64,000 nucleotides of DNA from positions 124,001 to 188,000 of the forward strand of contig NZ_FNQV01000004.1 in assembly GCF_900107735.1 (NCBI RefSeq), written 5' to 3'. The position numbers were made by a program, and so were the translations under genes. Shown here piece by piece: positions 35,026 through 45,527 of the stretch (position 1 is its first letter; every line of letters begins with the position of its first letter). A model generated the notes under the pieces. It had not been told where the DNA came from, did not search any database, and saw nothing but the letters and a program-made list of their open reading frames with translations. The DNA comes from Bowdeniella nasicola (GTDB lineage Bacteria > Actinomycetota > Actinomycetes > Actinomycetales > Actinomycetaceae).

Positions 35026-35853
35026 CTACTTGGCCGCGTCGGCGCCGGCGCCGAAGCCGTAGTCGGCGAGGATCTTCTGCCCGCGCTCGGATAGCACCAG
35101 GTCGATGAAGGCCTGGGCTGCGGCATTGTCCGCACCCTTGGTGGTCATGGCAATCGGGTAGCGGTTGACGACCTCGTCGGCGCCGTCGACGTCAATGACC
35201 TCGACCTTGTCGCCCGCGGCCTTCGCGTCCGTCGTGTAAACGAGGCCCGCATCGGCTTCGCCGGCCTCGACCTTGCCGCGCACGTCGGTGACTTTTTGTT
35301 CCTCGGAGACGGGCTCAAGCGTGACGCCGAGGTTCTTCGCGAGGGTTTCGGTGGCGTTGCCGCACGGCACGCCGGGGGCGCACACGACGAGGCGCTTACC
35401 GGTAAGGGAGTCGTTGAGTCCCGTGATTTCGCCCGGGTTTCCGGCGGGCACGATGAGGGTCAGGACGTTGGTGGCGAATTCCTTGGCGTCGCCAACGAGG
35501 TTTTCCTCGGTGGCGCGCGTCATGCTCTTTTCATCCGCCGAGGCGAAGACGTCCGCGGGGGCGCCTTCGGCCATCTGGTCCACGAGCGTGGAGGAGCCTT
35601 CGAAGGAGAAGGTGACAGTGACGCCGGGGTGGGTGGTGGCGAGCTCGTCGGCGATATCCGAAAATGCCTTATTCAGCGAGGCCGCGGCAAAGACGGTGAC
35701 ATCGCCGGAGAGGTCCTGGCTGGCGGCGGTATCCGTCGCCGCGGGCGATGCGGCCGGGGCTTGAGTTCCGCCGCCGCCGCAGGCGGACAGCAGCAGCGCG
35801 CTGGCGGCCAGGGCTGCGAACAGGGCAGAGCGCTTCGAGCGGGTCGTTGTCAT
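35026..35853 (-). CDS. modA: molybdate ABC transporter substrate-binding lipoprotein
   Basis: 275 residues. Signal peptide with lipobox LLSAC (Cys25), then the periplasmic-binding fold with VFAAASLNKAFSDIA, the oxyanion-binding FSFEGSSTLVDQM and VFASADEKSM, all typical of ModA. GGAGG lies 5 bases before the ATG at 35853. It captures molybdate outside the membrane for ModBC, encoded on the same strand 850 bases downstream beyond an opposing DUF1206 gene. Confidence 0.93.
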   Translation of the reverse strand: MTTTRSKRSALFAALAASALLLSACGGGGTQAPAASPAATDTAASQDLSGDVTVFAAASLNKAFSDIADELATTHPGVTVTFSFEGSSTLVDQMAEGAPADVFASADEKSMTRATEENLVGDAKEFATNVLTLIVPAGNPGEITGLNDSLTGKRLVVCAPGVPCGNATETLAKNLGVTLEPVSEEQKVTDVRGKVEAGEADAGLVYTTDAKAAGDKVEVIDVDGADEVVNRYPIAMTTKGADNAAAQAFIDLVLSERGQKILADYGFGAGADAAK

Positions 35854-35973
35854 CGGGTCCTCCCCTGCGCCGCGGGATACTCGCGTGGCGGCTCCGGCCC
35901 GCGTCGTGGGCCGCTGGTGGCGCACACTCCGACGCCGCCACGCTTGTCAGGCTATCGCCTTTTGCTCGCCCAG

Positions 35974-37050
35974 CTACATTCCGATGCGGGTCATCGCGTC
36001 GTAGAACAGCGACCTGCCGAGGACCTCGGAGGCGAGGACGACGACGAAGGCGCACGTCGCGACGGTCGCGAGGGTGGGCAGCGAGCGGTGGGCGGCCGCG
36101 AAGCGGTACATGAGGAACCCGAGCAGGCATGCCCCGATCATGAGCAGGAGAACGCGGGCGAGGAACCAGTTGTTGTAGAACGCGGCGCGCGAGGCCTCCG
36201 GCATGGCCGGGTCCGCGCCCATCGTTGTGAGCTGCAAGATGAGCAGGACGATCTGGGCGATGGCGAGGGCGACGATCGCGACCGCGAGGATCTCGACGGT
36301 GCGCTGCAGCATCGCCTGGGTGCGGTCATCGATCACGTCGTCGCGGCCGCCGAGGCGCCGGCGGCGCCACATCGTCACCGTGAGCAGGCCGGCCCCGACG
36401 GCGAGGGCCCCGAGGGTGAACGTCGTGACGAAGAACGTCGCGGGCGTGGTCCACAGGTGCCAGAACGGGACGGTGGGCAGGGAGGCGTAGACCATCGACA
36501 TGACGTAGACGAGGCCCAGGCCGATGAGCGCGGTGATGACGCCGAGGGCCTGGCGCAGGCGCGGGCTGCCGATTTTCTTCCACTGCAGGAAGGAAAAGAC
36601 GAAACCGGCCGCGGCGAATCCGACGCCGAAGAGGATCTCGCGCGAGAGCCAGCTCGAGCCGAGGTGGCGGAAGGTGTTCAGCGCGTTAAACGGGTTACCG
36701 AGGTGGAGCATCGAGCCGAGCAGGCCCAGCACGAGGATCGGGCCGATGGCGAACAGCGCCGGGTCGGTGAGCTTGTCGAGCACGTTCGTGGCGGGCACGT
36801 AGTCGAGGCCGAAGCGCTTGAGCAGCCGCGCGATCGGGTTCGTGGGCTCGCTGGTCGCGGCGCTGCTCGTCGCTGCGCTGCTCGTCGTCGCATCATCCGC
36901 GGCGGCGGGGGCGGCGCCGCGTCGTTCGGCGTCACTCAGGTGGTAGAGCCGCGGGCCGATCACCTGGATGAGCCCGAGGATCACGAAGGCGCCCACGCAC
37001 ATCTGCGCGAGGATCGTGAAGGAGATGAGGGGCAGTTCGTGGACGTTCAT
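35974..37050 (-). CDS. dmsC: DMSO reductase-type membrane anchor subunit
   Basis: 358 residues, eight or nine transmembrane helices, typical of DmsC quinol-oxidising anchors (opening HELPLISFTILAQMCVGAF, which fits the DmsC N-terminus). It passes electrons from menaquinol to the iron-sulfur subunit. It is the last gene of the dmsABC operon, 2 bases after dmsB. A Ser/Thr/Ala-repeat loop (TSSAATSSAATS) lies near residue 55. Confidence 0.88.
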   Translation of the reverse strand: MNVHELPLISFTILAQMCVGAFVILGLIQVIGPRLYHLSDAERRGAAPAAADDATTSSAATSSAATSEPTNPIARLLKRFGLDYVPATNVLDKLTDPALFAIGPILVLGLLGSMLHLGNPFNALNTFRHLGSSWLSREILFGVGFAAAGFVFSFLQWKKIGSPRLRQALGVITALIGLGLVYVMSMVYASLPTVPFWHLWTTPATFFVTTFTLGALAVGAGLLTVTMWRRRRLGGRDDVIDDRTQAMLQRTVEILAVAIVALAIAQIVLLILQLTTMGADPAMPEASRAAFYNNWFLARVLLLMIGACLLGFLMYRFAAAHRSLPTLATVATCAFVVVLASEVLGRSLFYDAMTRIGM

Positions 37051-37052
37051 TG

Positions 37053-37670
37053 CTAGATCTCCCGCGGGTTCATGATCTGGCCCGTGCCGGAGCCGGAGGT
37101 TTGCGCATCGCGGTGCGGCGTAATGACGAGGTGCGGCCGGGTGATCGAGGGATCGGGCAGCGGCTCGGTGTTATCGACGTGGCCGTGCTCATCGCGCAGC
37201 TCGTCGATAGGGCCCCAGCCGAGCGCCCGCGAGGGGCAGGCGGCGACGCAGGCCGGGTCCTTGCCCTCGGAGCGGTAATCGGCGCACAGGTCGCACTTGG
37301 TCATGTGGCCAAGGCCGGGGTGGTACTGCGGCGCGGAATAGGGGCAGGCCCATTCGCAATACCGGCAGCCGACGCACTTATCGGCGTCGACGGAGACCGT
37401 ACCGTCCTCGTTTTGGTGCATCGCCGTCGTCGGGCAGACCTTGACGCAGATCGGGTCCTCGCAGTGGTTGCACGAGATCGAGGTGTAGTAGGAAAAGACG
37501 TTGGGCGTGACGGTGTTGCCGTCACGCTGCCAGCTGCCGCCGGTGTATTCGACGACGCGGCGCCAGGTGACGCCTTCGGGCAGCGAGTGCTTATCCTTGC
37601 AGGCGATCTGGCAGGCCTTGCAGCCGTTGCACAGGGTCTGGTTGAAGTAGAATCCGAGTTTTTCCGCCAT
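37053..37670 (-). CDS. dmsB: DMSO reductase-type iron-sulfur subunit
   Basis: 205-residue ferredoxin-type subunit with four Cys clusters: CNGCKACQIAC, CNHCEDPICVKVC, CVGCRYCEWAC and CDLC...ACVAAC, enough for four 4Fe-4S centres as in DmsB. It carries electrons between DmsC and DmsA at the outer face of the membrane. It lies 16 bases downstream of dmsA. Confidence 0.95.
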   Translation of the reverse strand: MAEKLGFYFNQTLCNGCKACQIACKDKHSLPEGVTWRRVVEYTGGSWQRDGNTVTPNVFSYYTSISCNHCEDPICVKVCPTTAMHQNEDGTVSVDADKCVGCRYCEWACPYSAPQYHPGLGHMTKCDLCADYRSEGKDPACVAACPSRALGWGPIDELRDEHGHVDNTEPLPDPSITRPHLVITPHRDAQTSGSGTGQIMNPREI

Positions 37671-37686
37671 GATGTCTCACCGTGCC

Positions 37687-40338
37687 TTATGCGTGGGTGC
37701 CGGCGTCGGCGGTCCCGAGCGCGATCGCGGCGAAGGCGGCGGCCTGGCGCGCGATGTCGTTCGGGCTCGAGCCGGACGCGGTCTCGAAGGTGGATGTGTA
37801 GGTCACCGGGGCTTCGTTGAGGTCGATGTGCCGATCCGGGTCCGGATAGCTGGCGCCGGCGGGGGCCAGTTCGACTTCGACGAGGACGGTGTGTTGGCCG
37901 TTGCCCTTGGCGTACGGCGTCTTGTGTTGGCTAGTCAACATGTTGACGGCGCCGCCGTGATCGACTCCGTCGGCGTCGATGTTGAGCCAGGCGCCCTGCG
38001 GCACGGAGATGACGCCGGGCATGATGCGGGGCGTGACCATGGCGGGCAGCTGAATGGTGCCGCGATCATTGTGGATGCGGACCATGTCGTTGTTCTCGAT
38101 GCCGCGATCCTTCGCGTCGAGGGTGTTGATCCACGCGCGCTGGTGGTGGGCCTCGCGGTTGAGCGTGAGGTTGCCGTAGGTGGAGTGCGTGCGGCCCTTA
38201 AAGTGGTGGCCGATGCACTGCAGCGGGTACTTCTCGTTCTTGCGGGCTTCCAGCGCGCCTTCCCAGGTGTCCACGTGCTCGGGCAGCGCGGTGATCTTGT
38301 CGCCCGGTAGCGCGTCGGGGAACTCCCACGTCTTGGACATGTCCCACAGCTGCTTGGAGAAGATCTCGATCTTGCCGCTCGGGGTATCGAGCGGGTTGGC
38401 GTCGGGATCGTCGCGGAAATCCTTCAGCGCGACCGTCAGGCCATCGGGGTTGTAGTACCGGTAGACGCCCTGCTCACGTAGTTCGTCGAAGCTCGGGAAA
38501 TCGGGGTGCTCGGCGACCGTTTGCTCCTGCATCCAGCGCGCCCAGCCCTCCAGATCCCGGCCCTCGGTGAACTCCTCTTCGATGCCCATCCGCTTGGCAA
38601 TCTCGGTGCACATTTCGTAGGCGGGCTTGGACTCAAAGATCGGTTCGATCGCCTTTTCGCCCATGATGAGGTAGGCCATATCGCCGGTGTATTCGCTCGG
38701 GATGAGGTCCCAGCGCTCGGAGGTGGTGCAGTCCGGCAGGATGAGGTCGGACATCCGGGCCGTCGCGGTGAACTGGTTGTCGACGGTGACGACGAATTCG
38801 CATTTGGTTTCGTCATCGAGGACGGCGCGGGTCTTGTTGATGTCGCCGTGCTGGCTGCCGGACATGTTCGAGCCGTAGTTGAGCAGGAACTTGATACCGG
38901 TTTGCAGGCGTTCGCGGCCGCGCACGCCGTCCTTGAGCTCAGTCATCTCTTCGCCGTGGTCGATCGCGTCGACCCAGGAGTAGCACGAGATCGTCGTCGT
39001 GACGGGGTTGTCGCCGTCGGGGAACCACTGCGTGACCGGCCAGTAGTAGCCTTCGCGGCCGCCGGTGCCGCCGCCGGGGATGCCGATGTTTCCGGTGAGC
39101 GCAGCCAGTGTGTAGATGGCGCGGGCCTGGTTCTCGCCGTTGGCGTGGCGCTGCGGCCCCCAGCCCTGGGAGATGTTGACTGGCTTGGTGGTGCCGAGTT
39201 CGCGCGCGAAGGAGACGATCTTGTGGGCGGGCACGCCGGTGATGTCGGCCGCCCATTCCGGGGTCTTTTCGACGCCGTCCTCGCCCTGGCCCATGATGTA
39301 GGCGCGGTAGGAGTTGTTCGCCGGCACGCCGTCGGGCATGTGCTCTTCGTCGTGGCCGATGCAGTACTTATCGAGGAAGGCGGTATCGGCGAGGTTCTCG
39401 GTGAACAGGACGTGGGCGATGCCCGCAACGAGGGCCGCGTCGGTGCCGGGGCGAGGCGCGATCCAGTCGTCGGCGAGCACGGAAGCGGAGTCCGAGTAGC
39501 GCGGATCGACGACGATGATGCGCAGGCCCTTTTGGTGGGCGAAGTTCGACACGAAGGTCAGGCCGCCGCCGCTCATGCGGGTTTCTTGTGGGTTGTTACC
39601 CCACAGCACGAGGAGTTTGGAGTTCTCGATGGCGTCTTCAAACGAGTTGGAGATCTGCTCATCGGGGGCGCCGTAGTGGAAACGGGTGCACTGCGAGATC
39701 TGCAGGTAGGAGTAGTTACCGTAGTAGCCGAGGAAGCCGCCGAGTAGGTTGAACAGCCGCGGCCAGCCGCCGGAATAGCCCAGGTGCGCGTTCCACACGC
39801 CCGAGCCGTAGTTCTTGTAGATCGCTTCGTTGCCGTAGGTATCGATCGTATGGCGGAGTTTTTCTGCGAAGAGGTCGAAGGCCTCTTCCCACGTGATCTC
39901 CTCGAACTTGCCCTCGGAACGCTTCGCGCCCTCGACGCGCTTGAGCGGCGCCTTGATGCGGTCGGGGTTGTAGATCCGCTGACGCATGTTGCGGCCGCGC
40001 GGGCAGGCGCGGATCTGGCGCCCGAGCAGCGAGTCGTCGCCGGTGTTGTCCGGCAGGACGCGCACGATCTGTCCGTCGTTGACGACGAGGCGCAGCGGGC
40101 AGCGCGAGCCACAGTTCACGACGCACGCGGACCAGACTTCCTTGGCGCCATCGGGCAGCGGGCGGTATTCGACGTTGCGGTTATCGAGGCCGAAGGTGTC
40201 GGACTCGGAGGAGCACCCGGCCGCGGACATGAGCGCGGCGCCGGCCCCCACGGCCGAGCCCCAGGCCAGGACCGAACGGCGGGTCATTCCGGGGCGTGGT
40301 TCCGCCTCGCTGGCTCGTTCACCTGAATCGATCGTCAT
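37687..40338 (-). CDS. dmsA: DMSO reductase-type molybdopterin oxidoreductase, catalytic subunit
   Basis: 883 residues. Tat signal (TRRSVLAWGSA, residues 19-29), then CVVNCGSRC...ACPRG, the ligands of the FS0 4Fe-4S cluster, and the bis-molybdopterin domain with GNYSYLQISQ as the probable Mo-ligand Ser region. It reduces DMSO, TMAO or a similar oxide during anaerobic respiration. AGGAGG lies 6 bases before the ATG at 40338, which gives the best Tat leader; an upstream in-frame start exists. No DmsD/TorD chaperone is encoded next to it. The molybdate uptake genes lie just downstream. The exact substrate is not fixed by the sequence. Confidence 0.93.
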   Translation of the reverse strand: MTIDSGERASEAEPRPGMTRRSVLAWGSAVGAGAALMSAAGCSSESDTFGLDNRNVEYRPLPDGAKEVWSACVVNCGSRCPLRLVVNDGQIVRVLPDNTGDDSLLGRQIRACPRGRNMRQRIYNPDRIKAPLKRVEGAKRSEGKFEEITWEEAFDLFAEKLRHTIDTYGNEAIYKNYGSGVWNAHLGYSGGWPRLFNLLGGFLGYYGNYSYLQISQCTRFHYGAPDEQISNSFEDAIENSKLLVLWGNNPQETRMSGGGLTFVSNFAHQKGLRIIVVDPRYSDSASVLADDWIAPRPGTDAALVAGIAHVLFTENLADTAFLDKYCIGHDEEHMPDGVPANNSYRAYIMGQGEDGVEKTPEWAADITGVPAHKIVSFARELGTTKPVNISQGWGPQRHANGENQARAIYTLAALTGNIGIPGGGTGGREGYYWPVTQWFPDGDNPVTTTISCYSWVDAIDHGEEMTELKDGVRGRERLQTGIKFLLNYGSNMSGSQHGDINKTRAVLDDETKCEFVVTVDNQFTATARMSDLILPDCTTSERWDLIPSEYTGDMAYLIMGEKAIEPIFESKPAYEMCTEIAKRMGIEEEFTEGRDLEGWARWMQEQTVAEHPDFPSFDELREQGVYRYYNPDGLTVALKDFRDDPDANPLDTPSGKIEIFSKQLWDMSKTWEFPDALPGDKITALPEHVDTWEGALEARKNEKYPLQCIGHHFKGRTHSTYGNLTLNREAHHQRAWINTLDAKDRGIENNDMVRIHNDRGTIQLPAMVTPRIMPGVISVPQGAWLNIDADGVDHGGAVNMLTSQHKTPYAKGNGQHTVLVEVELAPAGASYPDPDRHIDLNEAPVTYTSTFETASGSSPNDIARQAAAFAAIALGTADAGTHA

Positions 40339-40882
40339 GGTCTGCCTCCTGATGACCCGGTCTACCTGTGTCACGAGTGGGGCTGCGCGAGTTTTTTCGC
40401 TAACAATGCCCCACACCAATTTTTATATACGATTTCGCTGGTGTCTCCATTGTGGTGACAGCAGTGTCGGAGAAACCTGGGACTCTCGTCCTACTTCGCC
40501 CATGAATTTGCCGGAATACCGCAGAAAAACCAATGTAATGTTCACCCAAAACAGCAGCCTCAGAAGAGCCGCTGATCGTGGACCATGGACAGGAGCAATT
40601 ACCCAACGTCAGAGTTGCGAAAAATATGGTTTCGATAGTCGCAATAAAGCCCACAAAAACCCCAAGCGATAAATCATGAAGGTCATTCCATGCAGAATGA
40701 GTCTGAGCTCATTGGAACGCTGTGGGCGGGTCAAACATCGGCGTGAGTTCGATATAGGCGGAATCCAGGCCACGGTGACAATGAGAGCCTCGCACGTGGG
40801 CGCCCCACCGCCGATTAGTCGGTTTCGCCTCCGCTTCTCCGTTACGATCAACTCACCACCAACCCATGTTAAGGAGCTCACA
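40339..40882. other. non-coding, AT-richer region between dmsA and the nuclease gene
   Basis: No convincing gene, RNA or repeat was found; the open frames here have no start signals or protein-like composition. The base composition is clearly less GC-rich than the flanks, with A/T runs around 40394-40425 and 40615-40665. It probably holds the divergent promoters. Confidence 0.5.
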
Positions 40883-41986
40883 GTGTCGGCAGATATTGCG
40901 GAACGACTGGCTAGTCTCGCCACCAAGATTGCGCAGCAGAAGGCGACGATCGAAACTGAAGAAGCGACAAAGAACGCCTTCGTCATGCCGTTCATCTCAC
41001 TCGTTCTGGGTTATGACGTGTTCAATCCGAACGAGGTAGTACCAGAGTTCACAGCTGACATTGGGACTAAGAAGGGCGAGAAGATCGACTATGCGATCGT
41101 CAAGGACGGCCAAGTGCAGATCCTCATGGAGTGCAAACACATCGGCGCTCCTCTAAACATCAAGCACGCCTCACAACTCTTCCGGTACTTCGCGGTGGCT
41201 AACGCCCGCATCGCTGTGTTGACGAACGGCGATGAATATCAGTTCTTCACGGATCTCGACGCCCCCAACAAGATGGACGAGAAGCCATTCCTCGTCGTGC
41301 AGGTGTCCGACATGGACTCCGCGTTGATTCCGGAGCTGAGGAAACTCACGAAGGACGCTTTCGACCTTGACTCGATCATCAATGCAGCGGAAGAACTGAA
41401 GTACGTCGGCGAGCTGAAGCGTGTCCTCGCCTCGCAGTTTTCCTCTCCGGATGCCGACTGGGTCAAGTTCCTGACTGCTCGCGTCTACGAGGGCGCGTTC
41501 ACTCAGAAGATCCGTGGGCAGTTCACGCGACTCGTGGAAAAGGCGGCCAAGCAGTTCCTTAATGACCGCGTTAATGATCGCTTGAAGGCTGCCCTGGGTG
41601 GACAAGCCATGATCGGAGACGACGAATCGGTGTCCTCCCCCGAGGCAAGCGAAACCGCAGCAGAACAGGCGATTGAGAAAGTGGAGAAGCGCGAAGGAAT
41701 CGAAACTACCCTGGAGGAGCTGGAAGCCTTCCACATCGTTCGAGCCATCGCCTGCAGCGAAGTGCTTCCTTCACGCATTGCACAGCGAGACACCAAGACC
41801 TACTTTGGCGTCCTTCTCGATGACAACAACCGCCGACCGATCGCCCGCCTTTGGTTCAACACTTCCCAGAAATACATCGGGTTGTTCGACGCGGATAAGA
41901 AGGAAACTCGGCATCCAATCGACTCTCTCGATGAGATCTACCAATTTGCAGACCAAATCCGCAAGGCCGTCCACTTCTACGACTGA
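40883..41986 (+). CDS. orphan type I restriction HsdR-N-like nuclease domain protein
   Basis: 367 residues. The N-terminal ~150 residues match the HsdR-N fold with a PD-(D/E)xK-type site: Asp69 in EKIDYAIV and Glu83-x-Lys85 in LMECKH. A helical middle region follows, then an acidic linker (about 245-275) and a C-terminal beta-rich domain. No helicase motor, methylase or specificity gene is nearby, so it is not a normal type I system. AAGGAG lies about 8 bases before the GTG at 40883. The lower GC content suggests acquisition. It could be a single-gene defence nuclease or a domesticated nuclease. Confidence 0.8.
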   Translation: MSADIAERLASLATKIAQQKATIETEEATKNAFVMPFISLVLGYDVFNPNEVVPEFTADIGTKKGEKIDYAIVKDGQVQILMECKHIGAPLNIKHASQLFRYFAVANARIAVLTNGDEYQFFTDLDAPNKMDEKPFLVVQVSDMDSALIPELRKLTKDAFDLDSIINAAEELKYVGELKRVLASQFSSPDADWVKFLTARVYEGAFTQKIRGQFTRLVEKAAKQFLNDRVNDRLKAALGGQAMIGDDESVSSPEASETAAEQAIEKVEKREGIETTLEELEAFHIVRAIACSEVLPSRIAQRDTKTYFGVLLDDNNRRPIARLWFNTSQKYIGLFDADKKETRHPIDSLDEIYQFADQIRKAVHFYD

Positions 41987-42021
41987 CGGGCCTACGTCTC
42001 CGGCTAGGGCTTTGACGACGG

Positions 42022-42358
42022 CTATTCGTCGATCTTGATATCGCTGATGACGACGACCGAGTCTTCGGCGGGCGTACCTACCGCCTCGACACACCGGGCG
42101 ACCTCGGGCAGGTCGGGGAAGTCCTTGGCGGTGAAGTATCTGCCGCCGCCCATGACGGGTTGCGACGCAGCCGTTCTTGGCGACGAAGGTTCCCCACCAT
42201 GCGGCATCGAAGCTGATGCCGTCCTCAGTTGGCGACCTCGACAGGATAAGGTCATCGCTCGGTTCGAATGTCGTCGTGGCAGGCGTCGTGCACCCGGAAA
42301 TCATGAGTGCTGACACTGCAGCCGCTGCCGCGATCGCTTTTGCTGGCACCATTACCAT
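42022..42358 (-). pseudogene. small lipoprotein gene, frameshifted
   Basis: From the ATG at 42358 (GGGGGAG 5 bases upstream) the frame encodes a signal peptide with lipobox LMISGC, then FEPSDDLILSRSPTEDG and FVAKNGCV. After about base 42160 protein-like sequence continues in another frame (MGGGRYFTAKDFPDLPE to the stop at 42022). A one-base change near 42145-42165 joins them into a ~112-residue lipoprotein. Without it the first frame runs on as Arg-rich nonsense to 41771, inside the nuclease gene. Confidence 0.65.
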
Positions 42359-42431
42359 GCGCGCTCCCCCGTCGTCGTTACCCTTTCAGGTTGACGGCTG
42401 GGGCGTGCGCGGCGGTAGTGCTACCGCTCAG

Positions 42432-43816
<1,385 letters not shown>

Positions 43817-43820
<4 letters not shown>

Positions 43821-44125
43821 TTGGCCTCTCCTTCGTTTCCGACGGGCTTGGGCGCCTTCTTCGCACTAAACATCTCGAGCATGCGGTCGGTGATGACGAA
43901 ACCGCCGACGAGGTTGACGGTGGCGAGCAGCACGGCGATGAAGCCGAGGACCGTCAGGATCCAGTTCGGCGAGTGCGCCGTGACGAGGATTGCGCCGACG
44001 AGGATGATGCCGTGGATGGCGTTCGCGCCGCTCATGAGCGGCGTGTGCAGCGTCGAGGAGACTTTGGAGACGACTTCGACGCCGACGAATGCGGCGAGGA
44101 CGAAGATCGTGAGGATCGTGATCAC
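43817..44125 (-). CDS. pntA2: NAD(P) transhydrogenase alpha subunit, membrane part
   Basis: 102 residues with three or four transmembrane helices (ILTIFVLAAFVGVEVVSK, LMSGANAIHGIILVG, LGFIAVLLATVNLVGG). This is the C-terminal part of the alpha subunit, encoded separately as in many actinobacteria and alphaproteobacteria. It overlaps both neighbouring pnt genes by 4 bases, consistent with coupled translation. Confidence 0.94.
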
Positions 44126-45327
44126 GGCTGGTCTCCTTCGGTGGGCTGGGCATCTTCGGCCGGAATGGGATCGGGTTCGGGTTCCGGATCGCTCGGGCCG
44201 GTCTCGGGGGCGGCGAGGCGGTTGACGCCGTCGTGTGTGATGGCTGCGCCGTCGAGGATGTCGTCGGCGAAGTCGACGGTAAAGCCGTCGTCAGTCACCA
44301 GCAGGTTGATGATGTTCTGGACGTTCTTCGCGTACAGGCGGGAGGCGTCGGCGGGCAGGTCGGCGGCCGGGACCGTGAGTCCGACGATGGTGATCTCGCC
44401 GTCGCCACGGGCGGAGGGGACCTTGACATCCTCGCCCGCGACGGAGCCTTCGACGTTGCCGCCGGAGGCCGCCAGCATGTCGATCACGACGCTGCCGGGG
44501 CGCATCGCGGCGATCATCTCGGCCGTCGCGAGGCGCGGCGCGGTCTTGCCGGGCACGCCCGCGGTGGTGATGAGGACGTCAGCGTCGGCGATGTGCGGGG
44601 CGAGCGCGGCCTGCTGCCGGGCGGCGGAATCCTGCCCGAGGGCGCGCGCATAGCCCCCGGTACCCGTGCCTTCGGCGGTATCGAGGCCAACGTCGATGAA
44701 GGTTGCGCCGACGGAGCGCGCCTCTTCGGCCGAGGAGGGGCGGATGTCGTTCGCAGCGACGTTCGCGCCGAGCCGCTTCGCGGTGGCGATCGCCTGCAGC
44801 CCGGCGACGCCGATGCCCAGCACGACGACCTTCGCGGGCGGGACGGTACCCGCGGCCGTCATGGCAAGCGGGAAGAACCGCGGCAGGCGGATCGCCGCTT
44901 CAAGCACGCAGCGGTAGCCGGCCGCGAGCGCCTGCGAGGAAAGAACATCCATCGCCTGCGCGCGCGAGGTGCGCGGGACTTTTTCGAAGGCGAGCGCGGT
45001 GACGCCCGCCTCGGTCAGGGCCGCGAGGCGCTCGTCGGTAAAGGGCGCCATGAGGCCGATGGTGACGGCGCCGCGCCGCAGCCGCGCGATCGCTTCGGGC
45101 GGTAGCGGGGTGATGTGCGCGAGGACGTCGATCGCGGCGAGGTCGATCCCGGCGACGACGTCGGCGCCAGCCTTTTCGTAGTCCGCGTCGGTGTGCCCGG
45201 CGGCGAGGCCCGCACCGTTTTCGATGAGGACGCGATGGCCCGCGCGCGTGAGGGCAGAGGCAGTTTCAGGAACGAGAGCAACCCGCGTTTCTGGCGCTGG
45301 CTCGCGGGGGGCAGCAATGGTGATCAC
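44122..45327 (-). CDS. pntA1: NAD(P) transhydrogenase alpha subunit, NAD-binding part
   Basis: 401 residues similar to alanine dehydrogenase: REPAPETRVALVPE at the N-terminus, IENGAGLAAGHTDADY and the NAD-binding VVLGIGVAGLQAIATAKRLGA near residue 170. A Pro/Glu/Asp-rich tail ends the chain. I chose the GTG at 45327 because the conserved VITIAAPREP then begins the protein and TATCGT lies 7 bases upstream. It is the first gene of pntA1-pntA2-pntB. Confidence 0.94.
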   Translation of the reverse strand: MITIAAPREPAPETRVALVPETASALTRAGHRVLIENGAGLAAGHTDADYEKAGADVVAGIDLAAIDVLAHITPLPPEAIARLRRGAVTIGLMAPFTDERLAALTEAGVTALAFEKVPRTSRAQAMDVLSSQALAAGYRCVLEAAIRLPRFFPLAMTAAGTVPPAKVVVLGIGVAGLQAIATAKRLGANVAANDIRPSSAEEARSVGATFIDVGLDTAEGTGTGGYARALGQDSAARQQAALAPHIADADVLITTAGVPGKTAPRLATAEMIAAMRPGSVVIDMLAASGGNVEGSVAGEDVKVPSARGDGEITIVGLTVPAADLPADASRLYAKNVQNIINLLVTDDGFTVDFADDILDGAAITHDGVNRLAAPETGPSDPEPEPDPIPAEDAQPTEGDQP

Positions 45328-45334
45328 GCCCCTA

Positions 45335-45340
45335 ACGATA
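45335..45340 (-). promoter_or_regulatory. -10 hexamer TATCGT of the pnt operon
   Basis: TATCGT on the minus strand is 7 bases before the pntA1 GTG at 45327. Confidence 0.45.
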
Positions 45341-45357
45341 GGCGGTGGACCGCACAT

Positions 45358-45507
45358 TTATCTGGGACTTGAGACAGGTGAAATCTCGCGAATCAGGCTT
45401 CGACGGCGGTTAAGTTCGCGAATCTCGAAAGACGTGGGCGACGCGAGGAATGCACCTGCAGCGGTTCCGAGTGCATCGACGATCTGCACGGATCCGTCGG
45501 CCAACTC
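45358..45507 (-). other. short open stretch, possible small protein or remnant
   Basis: A frame ending at 45358 encodes about 48 protein-like residues from a TTG near 45504 (SVQIVDALGTAAGAFLA, then FEIRELNRRRSLIREIS). No Shine-Dalgarno or family was recognised, so I do not call it a gene. Confidence 0.2.
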
Positions 45508-45527
45508 ACGGCGGCGGCTACAACCAC

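Noticed and set aside
40600-40665. tRNA-like or attachment-site-like sequence (GGTTTCGAT near A runs)
   Set aside because: No cloverleaf pairing or CCA-type end could be built, and no integrase gene is nearby.
40400-40995. Minus-strand open frames upstream of the nuclease gene
   Set aside because: No start signals or domains, and they overlap the nuclease start on the opposite strand.
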